From NCBI GenBank assembly GCA_036562635.1, contig DATCJU010000158.1, positions 1-40,792 of the forward strand: a stretch of 40,792 nucleotides of DNA, written 5' to 3'. Under the pieces are notes generated by a model. The model ran no database searches. It had not been told where the DNA came from and saw only the letters and a list, made by a program, of their open reading frames with translations. Below are positions 9,113 to 17,442 of this stretch, in pieces. The first letter of the stretch is position 1. Each line of letters starts with the position of its first letter. The position numbers and the translations under genes are program-made. Source of the DNA: DATCJU01 sp036562635 (GTDB taxonomy: Bacteria; Actinomycetota; Actinomycetes; Mycobacteriales; Pseudonocardiaceae).

Positions 9113-10027
9113 ATGACGCGCGGTAACGGGGAATGGGCACCGGTGTCCGGCCCGGCGGAGCTGGCGGCCGGACTGGACCGGGTGGGGTACCTGCCGGACG
9201 ACGGTGTGGCCACGGCAGCCTTCCTCGCCCTGCGCCTGCACCGGCCGCTGTTCTGCGAGGGTGAGCCGGGCACCGGCAAGACCGCCCTGGCCCACGCGCT
9301 CGCCGAGGTGCTCGACGTCCCCCTGATCCGGCTGCAGTGCTACGAGGGCATCGACGCCGCGCAGGCGCTCTACGAGTGGGACTTCCCCCGGCAGTTGCTG
9401 CACCTGCGGGCGCTGGAGGCGGCCGCGGCCGCCACGCAGGGACACGTCGACCCGCAGACCGCGGAGTCCTCCCTCTACACCCGCCGGTTCCTGCTGGCCC
9501 GTCCACTGCTGCGCGCCGTGGAGGAGGCGCCCTGCGTGCTCCTGGTGGACGAGATCGACCGCGCCGACGACGAGTTCGAGGCGTTCCTGCTGGAGGCGTT
9601 GTCGGAGAACGCGGTCACCGTTCCCGAGCTGGGCCGGGTGCAGGCCGCCGTGCCTCCGCTGGTCGTGCTCACCTCCAACCGGACCCGTGAGGTGCACGAC
9701 GCGTTGAAGCGGCGCTGCCTGTACCTGTGGCTGGATCACCCGGACCTGGAGCGGGAGGTGGCGATTCTCCGCCGTCGCCTGCCCGGGCTGGACGAGCGGT
9801 TGGCCCGGCAGGTGGCCGAGGCGGTGGCCCGGCTGCGGGAGCTGGAGCTGCTCAAACCACCGGGGGTCGCCGAGGCCCTGGACTGGGCCGAGGCGCTGTT
9901 GGCCCTGGGACGGACCGAGCTGGACGCGGAGACCGCTGCGGTCACCCTGGGGGCGGTGTTGAAGTACCGCGAGGACGTGGAACGGGTGAAAGTCACCGGT
10001 TTGGCGGCGGTGCTGTCCGGTTCGTGA
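9113..10027 (+). CDS. MoxR-family AAA+ ATPase (CoxD-like)
   Basis: 304 aa. Walker A GEPGTGKTALAHALAE, Walker B VLLVDEIDRAD, sensor 1 VVLTSNRTREVHDALKRRCLYLW, and the lid domain after about residue 215. MoxR ATPases act as chaperones that insert or mature cofactors. CoxD of Oligotropha carboxidovorans matures the CO dehydrogenase active site (established for form I). Here it opens the molybdenum-hydroxylase locus and is followed by its usual VWA partner after a 37-bp gap, so it most likely activates the CoxL enzyme downstream. The ATG start is set by the leaderless promoter; an upstream in-frame extension to 8978 overlaps the spacer and has no homology. Confidence 0.92.
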   Translation: MTRGNGEWAPVSGPAELAAGLDRVGYLPDDGVATAAFLALRLHRPLFCEGEPGTGKTALAHALAEVLDVPLIRLQCYEGIDAAQALYEWDFPRQLLHLRALEAAAAATQGHVDPQTAESSLYTRRFLLARPLLRAVEEAPCVLLVDEIDRADDEFEAFLLEALSENAVTVPELGRVQAAVPPLVVLTSNRTREVHDALKRRCLYLWLDHPDLEREVAILRRRLPGLDERLARQVAEAVARLRELELLKPPGVAEALDWAEALLALGRTELDAETAAVTLGAVLKYREDVERVKVTGLAAVLSGS

Positions 10028-10052
10028 GCGGTCCTCCCCCGTTTCCGGTGGG

Positions 10053-10058
10053 CAGAAT
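10053..10058 (+). promoter_or_regulatory. Possible internal -10 before the VWA gene
   Basis: CAGAAT lies 6 nt before the GTG start at 10065, in the 37-bp gap after moxR, and no Shine-Dalgarno is visible there. It could make a leaderless internal transcript or be coincidence. Confidence 0.3.
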
Positions 10059-10064
10059 ACGAAC

Positions 10065-11183
10065 GTGGGTGATGCGCGTCACGCTCTGGTGGGGCTGGTG
10101 GGGTTCACCAGGGCACTCCGTCACGCGGGAGTGGGCTGCACCCCGCGCCAGGTGGCCACGTTCCTCACCGCGCTGGGGGAGATCGACCTGGCCGACCCGG
10201 CCCAGGTGTACTGGGCGGGACGCAGCACCCTGTGCTCGGAGCCCGAGGAGCTGCCGCACTACGACGCGGCGTTCCGCGCCTGGTTCACCGGTGCCGCCCC
10301 GCCCCGGCCGGCCCGGCAGGACGGGGCGTCCCCACTCCACCGGACGCGGACGGCGTCGCTGGTGGCCAGCCCGGACGGGGCGGGGGAGCTCGATGCGGAC
10401 GTCGGCGAGTTGCGGGTGGCCGCCAGTGACGCGGAGGTGCTGCGCCACCGTGACCTGTCCGAGCTGAGCGTGGCCGAGCGGCGTCGGTTGCGAGAGCTGC
10501 TGGCCGAGCTCGACCCCCAGCCCCCGCTGCGGGCGGCCCTGCGTCGGCGTCCCGCGTCCCGTGGCTCGCTGGACCCGCGCCGCACCCTGCGGGCGATGCT
10601 GCGCAACGGGGGCGAGCCGCTCCGGCTGGCCCGTCGGCGCCGGGCCCGTAGGCCCCGGCGGCTGGTGCTGCTGGTCGACGTGTCGGGCTCGATGGAGCCC
10701 TACTCGGACGCCCTGCTGCGGTTCGCACACCTGGTGGTGCGACGGGCGCCGTCGAGCACCGAGGTGTTCACCCTCGGCACCCGGTTGACCCGGGTGACCC
10801 GTCAGCTGCGGGAGCGTGACCCGGAACGAGCCCTGGTCGCGGCGGCGCGTGCCGTGCCCGACTACGCCGGAGGCACCCGGTTGGGAGAAGGACTGCGGGT
10901 GTTCCTGGACCGGTGGGGGCAGCGGGGTGCGGCACGGCGCGCGGTGGTGGTGCTGTTCTCCGACGGCTGGGAACGCGGGGACACCACGCTGCTGGCCGGG
11001 CAGCTCGCCCGGCTGCGCCGGCTGGCCCACCGGGTGCTGTGGGTCAACCCGCACGCCGGACGCAAGGGCTACGCCCCGATCCAGTCGGGGATCGTGGCGG
11101 CGTTGCCGCACATCGACCGCCTGCTGGCCGGGCACAGCCTGGCCACGCTCGCCGAGTTGCTCGCGGAGGTGCGTCGTGCGTGA
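10065..11183 (+). CDS. VWA-domain protein (CoxE-like)
   Basis: 372 aa. The N-terminal half is helical, with the PF05762-type segment LVGFTRALRHAGVGCTPRQVATFLTAL. An Arg-rich linker (about 160-200) leads to a von Willebrand A domain with a MIDAS site: DVSGSM (Asp-x-Ser-x-Ser), the Thr in YAGGTRLGEGL and the Asp in LFSDGWERGD. CoxE works with the MoxR-type CoxD in assembling the active site of CO dehydrogenase (known for the family). The C-terminal TGA overlaps the xdhC start by 8 nt, showing translational coupling. GTG at 10065 was chosen; it is the first start in the homologous frame. Confidence 0.9.
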   Translation: MGDARHALVGLVGFTRALRHAGVGCTPRQVATFLTALGEIDLADPAQVYWAGRSTLCSEPEELPHYDAAFRAWFTGAAPPRPARQDGASPLHRTRTASLVASPDGAGELDADVGELRVAASDAEVLRHRDLSELSVAERRRLRELLAELDPQPPLRAALRRRPASRGSLDPRRTLRAMLRNGGEPLRLARRRRARRPRRLVLLVDVSGSMEPYSDALLRFAHLVVRRAPSSTEVFTLGTRLTRVTRQLRERDPERALVAAARAVPDYAGGTRLGEGLRVFLDRWGQRGAARRAVVVLFSDGWERGDTTLLAGQLARLRRLAHRVLWVNPHAGRKGYAPIQSGIVAALPHIDRLLAGHSLATLAELLAEVRRA

Positions 11184-12288
11184 GGTCCTGGACGAGCTGG
11201 AACGACACTGGCGGCGCGGCGAGCCGGTGGGGCTGGGCACCGTGGTCGCCACGTTCCGCTCGGCGCCCCGGCCACCCGGGGCGGCGATGCTGGTCACCCC
11301 GGCGGGGGAGGCGTACGGCAGCGTGTCCGGCGGGTGCGTCGAGGGTGCGGTGTACGACCTGGCGCTGCAGGCGGTGGAGGACGGTCGGCCGGTGTTGCAG
11401 CGGTACGGGGTCAGCGACGAGGACGCCTTCGCCGTCGGGTTGACCTGCGGCGGCATCCTGGACGTGTTCGTCGAGCGGATCGACCCGCGGACCTTCCCCC
11501 AGCTCGGGGAGGTGGTGGACTCCGTCCGGCGGGAGGAGCCCGTGGCGGTGGTGACCCTGGTCGAGCACCCGGATCCCGCCCGGGTCGGGGCCCGCATGGT
11601 CCTGTGGCCGGATCGGGCGGTCGGCTCGCTGGGGACGGCGCGGATCGACGCCGCGGTGTGCGACGACGCCCGCGGCATGCTGGCCGGCGGCCGGAGCGGG
11701 GTGCTGACCTACGGCCCGGACGGGGAGCGGCGCGGCGAGGGTGCGCGGGTGTTCGTCAACTCATTCGAGCCGCCACCGCGGATGCTGGTGTTCGGGGCGA
11801 TCGACTTCGCCGCGGCCATGGCTCGGCTGGGCACCTACCTGGGGTACCGGGTGACGGTGTGCGACGCCCGTCCGGTGTTCGCCACCCGGTCGCGGTTCCC
11901 GGAGCCGGTCGAGGTGGTGGTCGACTGGCCGCACCGCTACCTGGCTGCGGAGGCGGAGGCCGGTCGGGTGGACCGGCGCACCGTGGTCACGGTGCTGACC
12001 CACGACCCGAAGTTCGACGTGCCGCTGCTGGAGGTGGCGTTGCGGCTGGACCTGGGCTACGTCGGGGCCATGGGGTCGCGCCGCACCCACGAGGACCGAC
12101 TGGCCAGGCTGCGTGAGGCCGGGCTGGCCGAGGAGGAGCTGGCCCGGTTGGCCTCCCCGATCGGCCTGGACCTGGGGGCGCGTACCCCGGAGGAGACCGC
12201 GGTCTCCATCGCCGCCGAGATCATCGCGCTGCGTTGGGGTGGCAGCGGTGCCCGTCTGAGCACGCTGTCGGGGCGTATCCACCACTGA
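11176..12288 (+). CDS. XdhC/CoxI-family molybdenum hydroxylase maturation factor
   Basis: 370 aa. The N-terminal XdhC/CoxI domain has GLGTVVATFRSAPRPPGAAM and GSVSGGCVEGAVYDLA. The C-terminal Rossmann-like domain has MLVFGAIDFAAAMARLGTYLGYRVTVCDARPVFA, then TVLTHDPKFDVPLLEVAL and YVGAMGSRRTHEDR. XdhC binds molybdenum cofactor and promotes addition of the terminal sulfido ligand before insertion into xanthine-dehydrogenase-type enzymes (known). Its start overlaps the VWA stop. Together with moxR and the VWA gene it forms a maturation operon directly upstream of coxSLM. Confidence 0.92.
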   Translation: MREVLDELERHWRRGEPVGLGTVVATFRSAPRPPGAAMLVTPAGEAYGSVSGGCVEGAVYDLALQAVEDGRPVLQRYGVSDEDAFAVGLTCGGILDVFVERIDPRTFPQLGEVVDSVRREEPVAVVTLVEHPDPARVGARMVLWPDRAVGSLGTARIDAAVCDDARGMLAGGRSGVLTYGPDGERRGEGARVFVNSFEPPPRMLVFGAIDFAAAMARLGTYLGYRVTVCDARPVFATRSRFPEPVEVVVDWPHRYLAAEAEAGRVDRRTVVTVLTHDPKFDVPLLEVALRLDLGYVGAMGSRRTHEDRLARLREAGLAEEELARLASPIGLDLGARTPEETAVSIAAEIIALRWGGSGARLSTLSGRIHH

Positions 12289-12322
12289 ACGCGTCGGGTC
12301 GGACGCGGTGGGGGAGGGGGTC

Positions 12323-12391
12323 GGTGGGGGATGTGTGAGTGGGTGGCCCTCGTTCGGTACGAGACCGCCTAGCGGGTGGATGTCCCCCACC
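12323..12391 (+). promoter_or_regulatory. Large inverted repeat between xdhC and the cox promoter
   Basis: GGTGGGGGAT (12323-12332) pairs with GTCCCCCACC (12382-12391), 10 bp with one wobble. It encloses a second hairpin CTCGT-TCGGT-ACGAG (12349-12363). The element ends 5 nt before the -35 at 12397. It can be the xdhC terminator, a regulator site, or both; there is no U-tract. Confidence 0.4.
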
Positions 12392-12396
12392 AGGGG

Positions 12397-12424
12397 TTGT
12401 GAGGAACCCGGCGAGCGGTAAAGC
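12397..12424 (+). promoter_or_regulatory. Promoter of the coxSLMG operon
   Basis: TTGTGA (12397-12402, 4 of 6 to TTGACA), 16-nt spacer, TAAAGC (12419-12424). The predicted start of transcription falls at the GTG of the 42-aa leader ORF, 7 nt downstream. Confidence 0.55.
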
Positions 12425-12431
12425 TCCCGGT

Positions 12432-12560
12432 GTGAGCTCGATCACCGCCAGTGGTGAACTCCTCCGACTGGCCCAGTCGCTGGACCGGTCGGGGGTGGGC
12501 TCCGCCGTTCCCCGGAAGTCCCGCGCACCGCGGGCCCTGCTGCCCCAGGAGGCCCCATGA
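12432..12560 (+). CDS. Putative 42-aa leader ORF ahead of coxS
   Basis: GTG start 7 nt past a good -10 (leaderless), 43 codons including stop. It begins VSSITASGELLRLAQSLDR and ends ALLPQEAP. Its TGA overlaps the coxS ATG in an ATGA arrangement, and its last codons contain the coxS ribosome site AGGAGG (12547-12552). The N-terminal half could form a short amphipathic helix; the C-terminal half is Arg/Pro-rich. There is no homology that I recognise. It may be a translated leader that couples or tunes coxS expression, a small functional peptide, or chance coding potential in a 5' leader. Confidence 0.4.
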   Translation: MSSITASGELLRLAQSLDRSGVGSAVPRKSRAPRALLPQEAP

Positions 12561-13135
12561 CGCGCATCACCGTCACCGTGGACGGAGTCACCTACACAGA
12601 TGATGTCGAACCCCGCCTACTCCTGGTGCACTACCTGAGAGAACGCCTGGGCAAGGTCGGCACCGTCGTCGGATGCGACACCAGCAACTGCGGAGCGTGC
12701 ACCGTCCATCTCGACGGACAGAGCGTGAAGTCCTGTTCGGTCCTCGCGGTCCAGGCCGACGGTTGTGAGGTCACCACCATCGAGGGGCTGGCCCGCGACG
12801 GACAACTCCACCCGATCCAGCAGGCGTTCCACGACAACCACGCCCTGCAGTGCGGGTTCTGCACCCCCGGGATGATCATGCAGGCGCTCGACCTGTTGGC
12901 CGAGAACCCGAATCCCGACGAACAGGCCGTGCGCGAAGGGCTCGAGGGCAACCTGTGCCGCTGCACCGGTTACCAGAACATCGTCCGTGCCGTCCTGGAC
13001 GCCGCACAGCGGATGCGGCCCGGCGCCGGACCGGAGGCCGAGCGGACGACCGACCTGCCGGTCGGGACACCGCGACCCCGCACCGCCGAGCAGGAACAGC
13101 AGGCCAGCCAGGTGGCGGGAGGTGGTCAGCGGTGA
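12557..13135 (+). CDS. coxS: CODH-like small subunit, [2Fe-2S] protein CoxS
   Basis: 192 aa. The plant-ferredoxin-type cluster site is Cys40, Cys45, Cys48 and Cys60 (GCDTSNCGAC...SC). The second, all-helical domain carries Cys99, Cys102, Cys134 and Cys136 (QCGFC...CRC). This pattern is universal in small subunits of xanthine oxidase-family dehydrogenases, which pass electrons from the molybdenum centre to FAD. The last ~38 residues (Pro/Glu/Gln-rich) exceed the usual ~155-160 aa. ATG has AGGAGG at 4 nt, overlaps the leader ORF stop, and the gene's own stop overlaps the coxL start by 4 nt. Confidence 0.95.
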   Translation: MTRITVTVDGVTYTDDVEPRLLLVHYLRERLGKVGTVVGCDTSNCGACTVHLDGQSVKSCSVLAVQADGCEVTTIEGLARDGQLHPIQQAFHDNHALQCGFCTPGMIMQALDLLAENPNPDEQAVREGLEGNLCRCTGYQNIVRAVLDAAQRMRPGAGPEAERTTDLPVGTPRPRTAEQEQQASQVAGGGQR

Positions 13136-15597
13136 CCGCGACGATGGAACCGGAGATCGGTCGGGCGCGCCGGCGCAAGGAGGACGCGCGGCTGATCACC
13201 GGCCGGACCCGCTGGACCGACAACATCACCCTGCCCGGCATGCTGCACCTGGCCGTCCTGCGCAGCCCGGTGGCGCACGCCCGGATCGTCTCCATCGACA
13301 CCTCCGCCGCCCGGGAGATGCCCGGTGTGGTGGCCGTCATCACGGGCCGGGACGTCGCCGAGGAGCAGGGCAGCCTGCCGTGTGCCTGGCCGACCACCGA
13401 GGACATGGCCGCCCCCGAGGCCCCGGCCCTCGCCGTGGACACCGTGCGGTTCGCCGGTGAGGCGGTCGCCGTCGTCGTGGCACGCTCCGCCTACGAGGCC
13501 GCGGACGCGCTGGCGGCCATCGAGGTCGAGTACGAAGAGCTCCCGGTGGTCCTGGACATGGAGGCCGCCCTGGCCGAGGGGGCCCCGCTGGTGCACCCGG
13601 ACCTGGGCACCAACCGCAACGCGGTCTGGGCCTTCGACTCGGCGCAGGCCGGAACCGGCCGGGACGTGGACCAGGTCATCGCCGAGGCCGAGGTGGTCGT
13701 CGAACGCACCTTCCGGCAGCAGCGGCTCATCCCGGCGTTCATGGAACCCCGCTCCGTCGTCGTCGACCCCACCGGGTCCCAGTTCACCGTGTGGTCGTCC
13801 ACGCAGATCCCGCACATCCTGCGGTGGATGCTCGCCGCGACGCTGGCGGTGCCCGAGCACAAGATCCGGGTGATCGCACCGGACGTGGGCGGCGGATTCG
13901 GGGGCAAGCTGCAGGTCACCCCGGAGGAGATCATCACCTTCCTGGTGGCGCGGCGGCTGGGTCGGCCGGTGAAGTGGACCGAGAGCCGTACCGAGTCCAT
14001 GCAGTCCGCGCACCACGGTCGGGACCAGATCCAGCGGATCACCCTCGCCGCCCGCCGGGACGGCACGGTCACCGGGCTGAAGGTGGACCTGCTCGCCGAC
14101 ATGGGCGCCTACCTGCGGCTGCTCTCCCCGGGTGTGCCGGTCCTGGGTGCGTTCATGTTCAACGCGATCTACAAGTTCGACGCCTACCGGTTCACCTGCA
14201 CCACGGTCTTCACCAACAAGGTCCCCACCGACGCCTACCGTGGTGCCGGTCGGCCGGAGGCCACCTTCGCCATCGAGCGGATGATGGACGAGCTGGCCGC
14301 GGAGCTGGGCATGGACCCGCTCGAGGTGCGGCGGCGCAACTGGATCCGGCACGACGAGTTCCCGTTCACCACGGTCGCCGGGCTCACCTACGACTCGGGC
14401 AACTACGAGGCGGCCACGGCCAAGGCCGTCGAGCTGTTCCACTACGACGCGTTGCGCGCCGAGCAGCGTGAACGTCGGGAACGCGGCGACCGGGTACAGC
14501 TGGGCATCGGTATCTCCACCTACACCGAGATGTGCGGTCTGGCCCCGTCCCGGGTGGTGGGAGCCCTGCGCTACGGAGCCGGCGGCTGGGAGCACGCCCA
14601 GATCCGCATGCTGCCCACCGGCAAGGTGGAGGTGGTCACCGGTACCTCACCGCACGGCCAGGGGCACGTGACCGCGTGGAGCCAGATCGTCGCCGACCGG
14701 CTCGGCGTGCCCTTCGAGGACGTGGAGGTCATCCACGGCGACACCCAGTCCGCGCACAAGGGCATGGACACCTACGGCTCCCGCTCGCTGGCCGTGGGCG
14801 GTGTCGCGGTGGTCAAGGCCGCCGACAAGGTGATCGAGAAGGCCAGGCGCGTGGCCGCGCACATGCTGGAGTGCGCCGAGGGAGACCTGGAGTTCTCCGG
14901 CGGCCGGTTCACCGTGAAGGGGACCGACCGGGGCGTCACGATCCAGGACGTGGCCCTGGCCGCTCACGTGGCGCACGACCTGCCCGACGGGGTCGAGGCG
15001 AACCTGGACGCCGAGGCGACCTTCGACCCGGAGAACTTCTCCTACCCCCACGGGACCCACCTGTGCGCGGTGGAGGTGGACACCGAGACCGGGCAGGCGC
15101 GCATCCGCGACTACGTCTGTGTCGACGACATCGGCAAGGTGATCAACCCGCTGATCGTGGAGGGCCAGGTGCACGGCGGGCTGGCCCAGGGCATTGCCCA
15201 GGCCCTGTACGAGGAGGCGGTGCACGACGAGTTCGGCACGCTGCTCACCAGCACCTTCGCCGACTACCTGTTGCCGTCGGCGATGGATCTGCCCTCGTTT
15301 ACCACGGCCCGCACCGAGACACCGGCGACCTCCAACCCGCTGGGCGTGAAGGGGGTCGGTGAGGCCGGCACCATCGCCTCCACCCCGGCGGTGGTCAACG
15401 CCGTCGTCGACGCGGTACGCCACCTGGGGGTGAACGACGTGCCGATGCCCTGCACCCCGATGCGGGTGTGGCGGGCCATCCAGCAGGCCCGCGGCGCCGG
15501 CGGCGGTCCCCCCACCCCGGACGAGCGCACCGGGGGCGAGGCCGGCGGTGGCCTCGGCTCGATCGACGCCACCGGTTCCCAGGGAGGTGCCCGATGA
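13132..15597 (+). CDS. coxL: Form II CODH-like molybdenum hydroxylase large subunit (CoxL)
   Basis: 821 aa. Molybdopterin-binding large subunit of the xanthine oxidase family. The N-terminal ab-hammerhead domain includes GRTRWTDNI, LHLAVLRSPVAHARI and the AVDTVRFAGEAVAVVVA region. The cofactor motif GGGFGGK is at 253-259, and the catalytic base Glu744 lies in GVGEAGT. The active-site loop is AYRGAGR at 368-374: Gly371 stands where form I CO dehydrogenase has the copper-ligating cysteine (AYRCSFR). It is thus a form II (putative CODH) enzyme, whose physiological substrate is unresolved; oxidation of CO or of another small carbonyl/heterocycle is possible. The Gly/Thr-rich C-terminal ~30 residues are extra. 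GTG start overlaps the coxS stop. Confidence 0.95.
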   Translation: MTATMEPEIGRARRRKEDARLITGRTRWTDNITLPGMLHLAVLRSPVAHARIVSIDTSAAREMPGVVAVITGRDVAEEQGSLPCAWPTTEDMAAPEAPALAVDTVRFAGEAVAVVVARSAYEAADALAAIEVEYEELPVVLDMEAALAEGAPLVHPDLGTNRNAVWAFDSAQAGTGRDVDQVIAEAEVVVERTFRQQRLIPAFMEPRSVVVDPTGSQFTVWSSTQIPHILRWMLAATLAVPEHKIRVIAPDVGGGFGGKLQVTPEEIITFLVARRLGRPVKWTESRTESMQSAHHGRDQIQRITLAARRDGTVTGLKVDLLADMGAYLRLLSPGVPVLGAFMFNAIYKFDAYRFTCTTVFTNKVPTDAYRGAGRPEATFAIERMMDELAAELGMDPLEVRRRNWIRHDEFPFTTVAGLTYDSGNYEAATAKAVELFHYDALRAEQRERRERGDRVQLGIGISTYTEMCGLAPSRVVGALRYGAGGWEHAQIRMLPTGKVEVVTGTSPHGQGHVTAWSQIVADRLGVPFEDVEVIHGDTQSAHKGMDTYGSRSLAVGGVAVVKAADKVIEKARRVAAHMLECAEGDLEFSGGRFTVKGTDRGVTIQDVALAAHVAHDLPDGVEANLDAEATFDPENFSYPHGTHLCAVEVDTETGQARIRDYVCVDDIGKVINPLIVEGQVHGGLAQGIAQALYEEAVHDEFGTLLTSTFADYLLPSAMDLPSFTTARTETPATSNPLGVKGVGEAGTIASTPAVVNAVVDAVRHLGVNDVPMPCTPMRVWRAIQQARGAGGGPPTPDERTGGEAGGGLGSIDATGSQGGAR

Positions 15598-16457
15598 TCC
15601 CTGCTCCGTTCGAGTACGTCCGGCCCACCGACCTGGACGAGGCGGTGCGGGCGTTGGCCGAGGCGGGTGACGAGGCGAAGGTACTGGCCGGTGGGCAGAG
15701 CCTGCTGCCGGTGCTGCGCATGCGGTTGGCCGCACCCGAGGTGATCGTCGACCTGGGGCGGATTCCCGAGCTGCGTGGCATCCGGGACGCCGGCGACGCC
15801 GTGGTCATCGGCGCCATGACCACCCACCACGAGGTGGAACGGGACCCACTGGTGCGGCAGCACGCCCAGCTGATCGCCCTCGCCACCCGTACCGTGGCCG
15901 ACCCACAGGTACGGCACCGGGGGACCTTCGGCGGGGCCCTGGCCCACGCCGACCCGGCGGGGGACCTGCTGGCCCCGGCGGTGGCGCTGGACGCCGAGAT
16001 GGTGATCGTCGGCCCCGGCGGACGCCGTGTCGTGCCGGCGGCGGACTTCTTCGTGGACTACTTCACCACCGCGCTGGAGCCGAACGAGCTGCTGGTCGAG
16101 GTCCGGGTGCCCAAGTACACCGACTGGGGCGCCCACTACGAGAAGTTCAGCCGGGTGGCGCAGGCCTGGTCGATCGTCGCGGTCGCCGCCGCGGTCCGGA
16201 TCACCGACGGACGGATCGAACGGGCCCGCGTGGGGCTGACCAACATGGCGGGCACGCCCGTGCGGGCCCGTGCCGTGGAGCAGGCGCTCCTCGGACTGCC
16301 GGCCACGCCCGAGGCCATCCGTGCGGCGGCCGAGCACGCCGTGGAGGGCACCAATCCGGCCAGTGACGGCAGTGCCGACGCCGAGTACCGCAGGCACCTG
16401 GCCCGCGTGCTCACCGGCCGGGCACTGTCCGCGGCCGCGGGTGTCCGAGACCGATGA
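15594..16457 (+). CDS. coxM: CODH-like medium subunit, FAD protein CoxM
   Basis: 287 aa, standard for the FAD-binding medium subunit. It starts MIPAPFEYVRPTDLDEAVRAL and has the two FAD motifs: KVLAGGQSLLPVLRMRL and TVADPQVRHRGTFGGALAHADPAGDL. The C-terminal CO_deh_flav_C domain includes KFSRVAQAWSIVAVAAAV. It would take electrons from the two [2Fe-2S] clusters of CoxS and pass them to the quinone pool or another acceptor. ATG overlaps the coxL TGA (ATGA), with GGGAGG upstream. Subunit order here is S-L-M, as in form II loci, whereas form I operons are usually M-S-L. Confidence 0.95.
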   Translation: MIPAPFEYVRPTDLDEAVRALAEAGDEAKVLAGGQSLLPVLRMRLAAPEVIVDLGRIPELRGIRDAGDAVVIGAMTTHHEVERDPLVRQHAQLIALATRTVADPQVRHRGTFGGALAHADPAGDLLAPAVALDAEMVIVGPGGRRVVPAADFFVDYFTTALEPNELLVEVRVPKYTDWGAHYEKFSRVAQAWSIVAVAAAVRITDGRIERARVGLTNMAGTPVRARAVEQALLGLPATPEAIRAAAEHAVEGTNPASDGSADAEYRRHLARVLTGRALSAAAGVRDR

Positions 16458-16496
16458 CCGAGTGACCACAACACCCTGTGGAGGAGGCTGACCCCG

Positions 16497-17327
16497 GTGC
16501 AGATGGAACACCACTTCACCGTGCCGGTGCCGGTGGATCGGGCGTGGGAGGTGCTGCTCGACCTGGAGACGATCGCGCCGTGCATGCCCGGCGCCACGCT
16601 CACCGGAGTGGACGGTGACACGTTCACCGGCACCGTCAAGGTGCGGTTGGGGCCGGTCTCCTTGTTCTACAAGGGCAGCGGTCGGTTCGTGGAGACCGAC
16701 GCCGCGACCCGGCGGGTCGTCGTCGAGGCGTCCGGCCGGGACACCCGGGGCAACGGAACCGCGTCGGCCACGGTGACCGCGACGCTCGCCGACGACGGTG
16801 GGCGCACCGCGGTCACCGTGGTCACCGACCTGGCCATCACCGGACGGCCCGCCCAGCTCGGTCGCGGCCTGATCTCCGAGGTGGCGGGGAAGCTGCTGGA
16901 ATCGTTCGCCGACTGCCTGGCGGCCCGGCTCACCTCGGAACGTGGTCCGGGGGTGACGGGCGTCCCGGAGACGGTGGCCGGTCCGGAGGCGGCCGAGGCG
17001 CCTCCGGAGCCCCAACCCGAGACCGCCACCGGTTCCGCCGCGGAACCGGACCGGCCGGGGCCGGCACTCGCCTCCCCCGCCGGTGCCGGGGAGGCGGCCG
17101 GTGCCCGGAGGCCGGCATCCGTCGTCGAGGCGGATCGTTTCCCGGCACCACGCGGCCACGACGAGGGCCGGGCCGTCACGGCCGACCGGCCGCAGCCGGA
17201 GGAGGCGGAGCCGATCGACCTGCTCGGCCTGGCCGGAGGACCGGTGGCCAAGCGTCTCGTTCCGCTGGCCGCCGTCGTGGGAACGATCCTGTTCATCGTC
17301 GCGCTGCTGCGTCGCCGACGCCGTTGA
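16497..17327 (+). CDS. coxG: CoxG/SRPBCC-family membrane anchor protein
   Basis: 276 aa. Residues 1-145 form a SRPBCC/CoxG (carbon monoxide dehydrogenase subunit G) domain: FTVPVPVDRAWEVLLDLETIAPCMPGATL, GTVKVRLGPVSLFYKGSGRF, and a closing GKLLESFADCLAARL. A Pro/Ala/Glu-rich spacer (about 150-245) leads to one membrane span (about 253-271) closed by five arginines, a tail-anchor layout with the domain in the cytoplasm. CoxG recruits CO dehydrogenase to the membrane (known for Oligotropha and Mycobacterium), so this gene probably docks the S-L-M complex to the respiratory chain. GTG is chosen with GGAGGA at 9 nt; ATG two codons later is an alternative. Confidence 0.92.
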   Translation: MQMEHHFTVPVPVDRAWEVLLDLETIAPCMPGATLTGVDGDTFTGTVKVRLGPVSLFYKGSGRFVETDAATRRVVVEASGRDTRGNGTASATVTATLADDGGRTAVTVVTDLAITGRPAQLGRGLISEVAGKLLESFADCLAARLTSERGPGVTGVPETVAGPEAAEAPPEPQPETATGSAAEPDRPGPALASPAGAGEAAGARRPASVVEADRFPAPRGHDEGRAVTADRPQPEEAEPIDLLGLAGGPVAKRLVPLAAVVGTILFIVALLRRRRR

Positions 17328-17442
17328 CCCCCGGTCGGGGTGTTCTCCGCCCCGGAAGTGGTGTCGTTGGTGCAAGCACCTCGCCCCGGGAAAGCCCCAG
17401 GTGGACGAGACCCGCTGAGGGCCGGACACGGGGGAGGGTGCG

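Noticed and set aside
13132..15597. Assignment as a form I (copper-containing) CO dehydrogenase
   Set aside because: The loop is AYRGAGR, without the Cys of AYRCSFR that binds copper; the subunit order S-L-M also differs from the form I order M-S-L.
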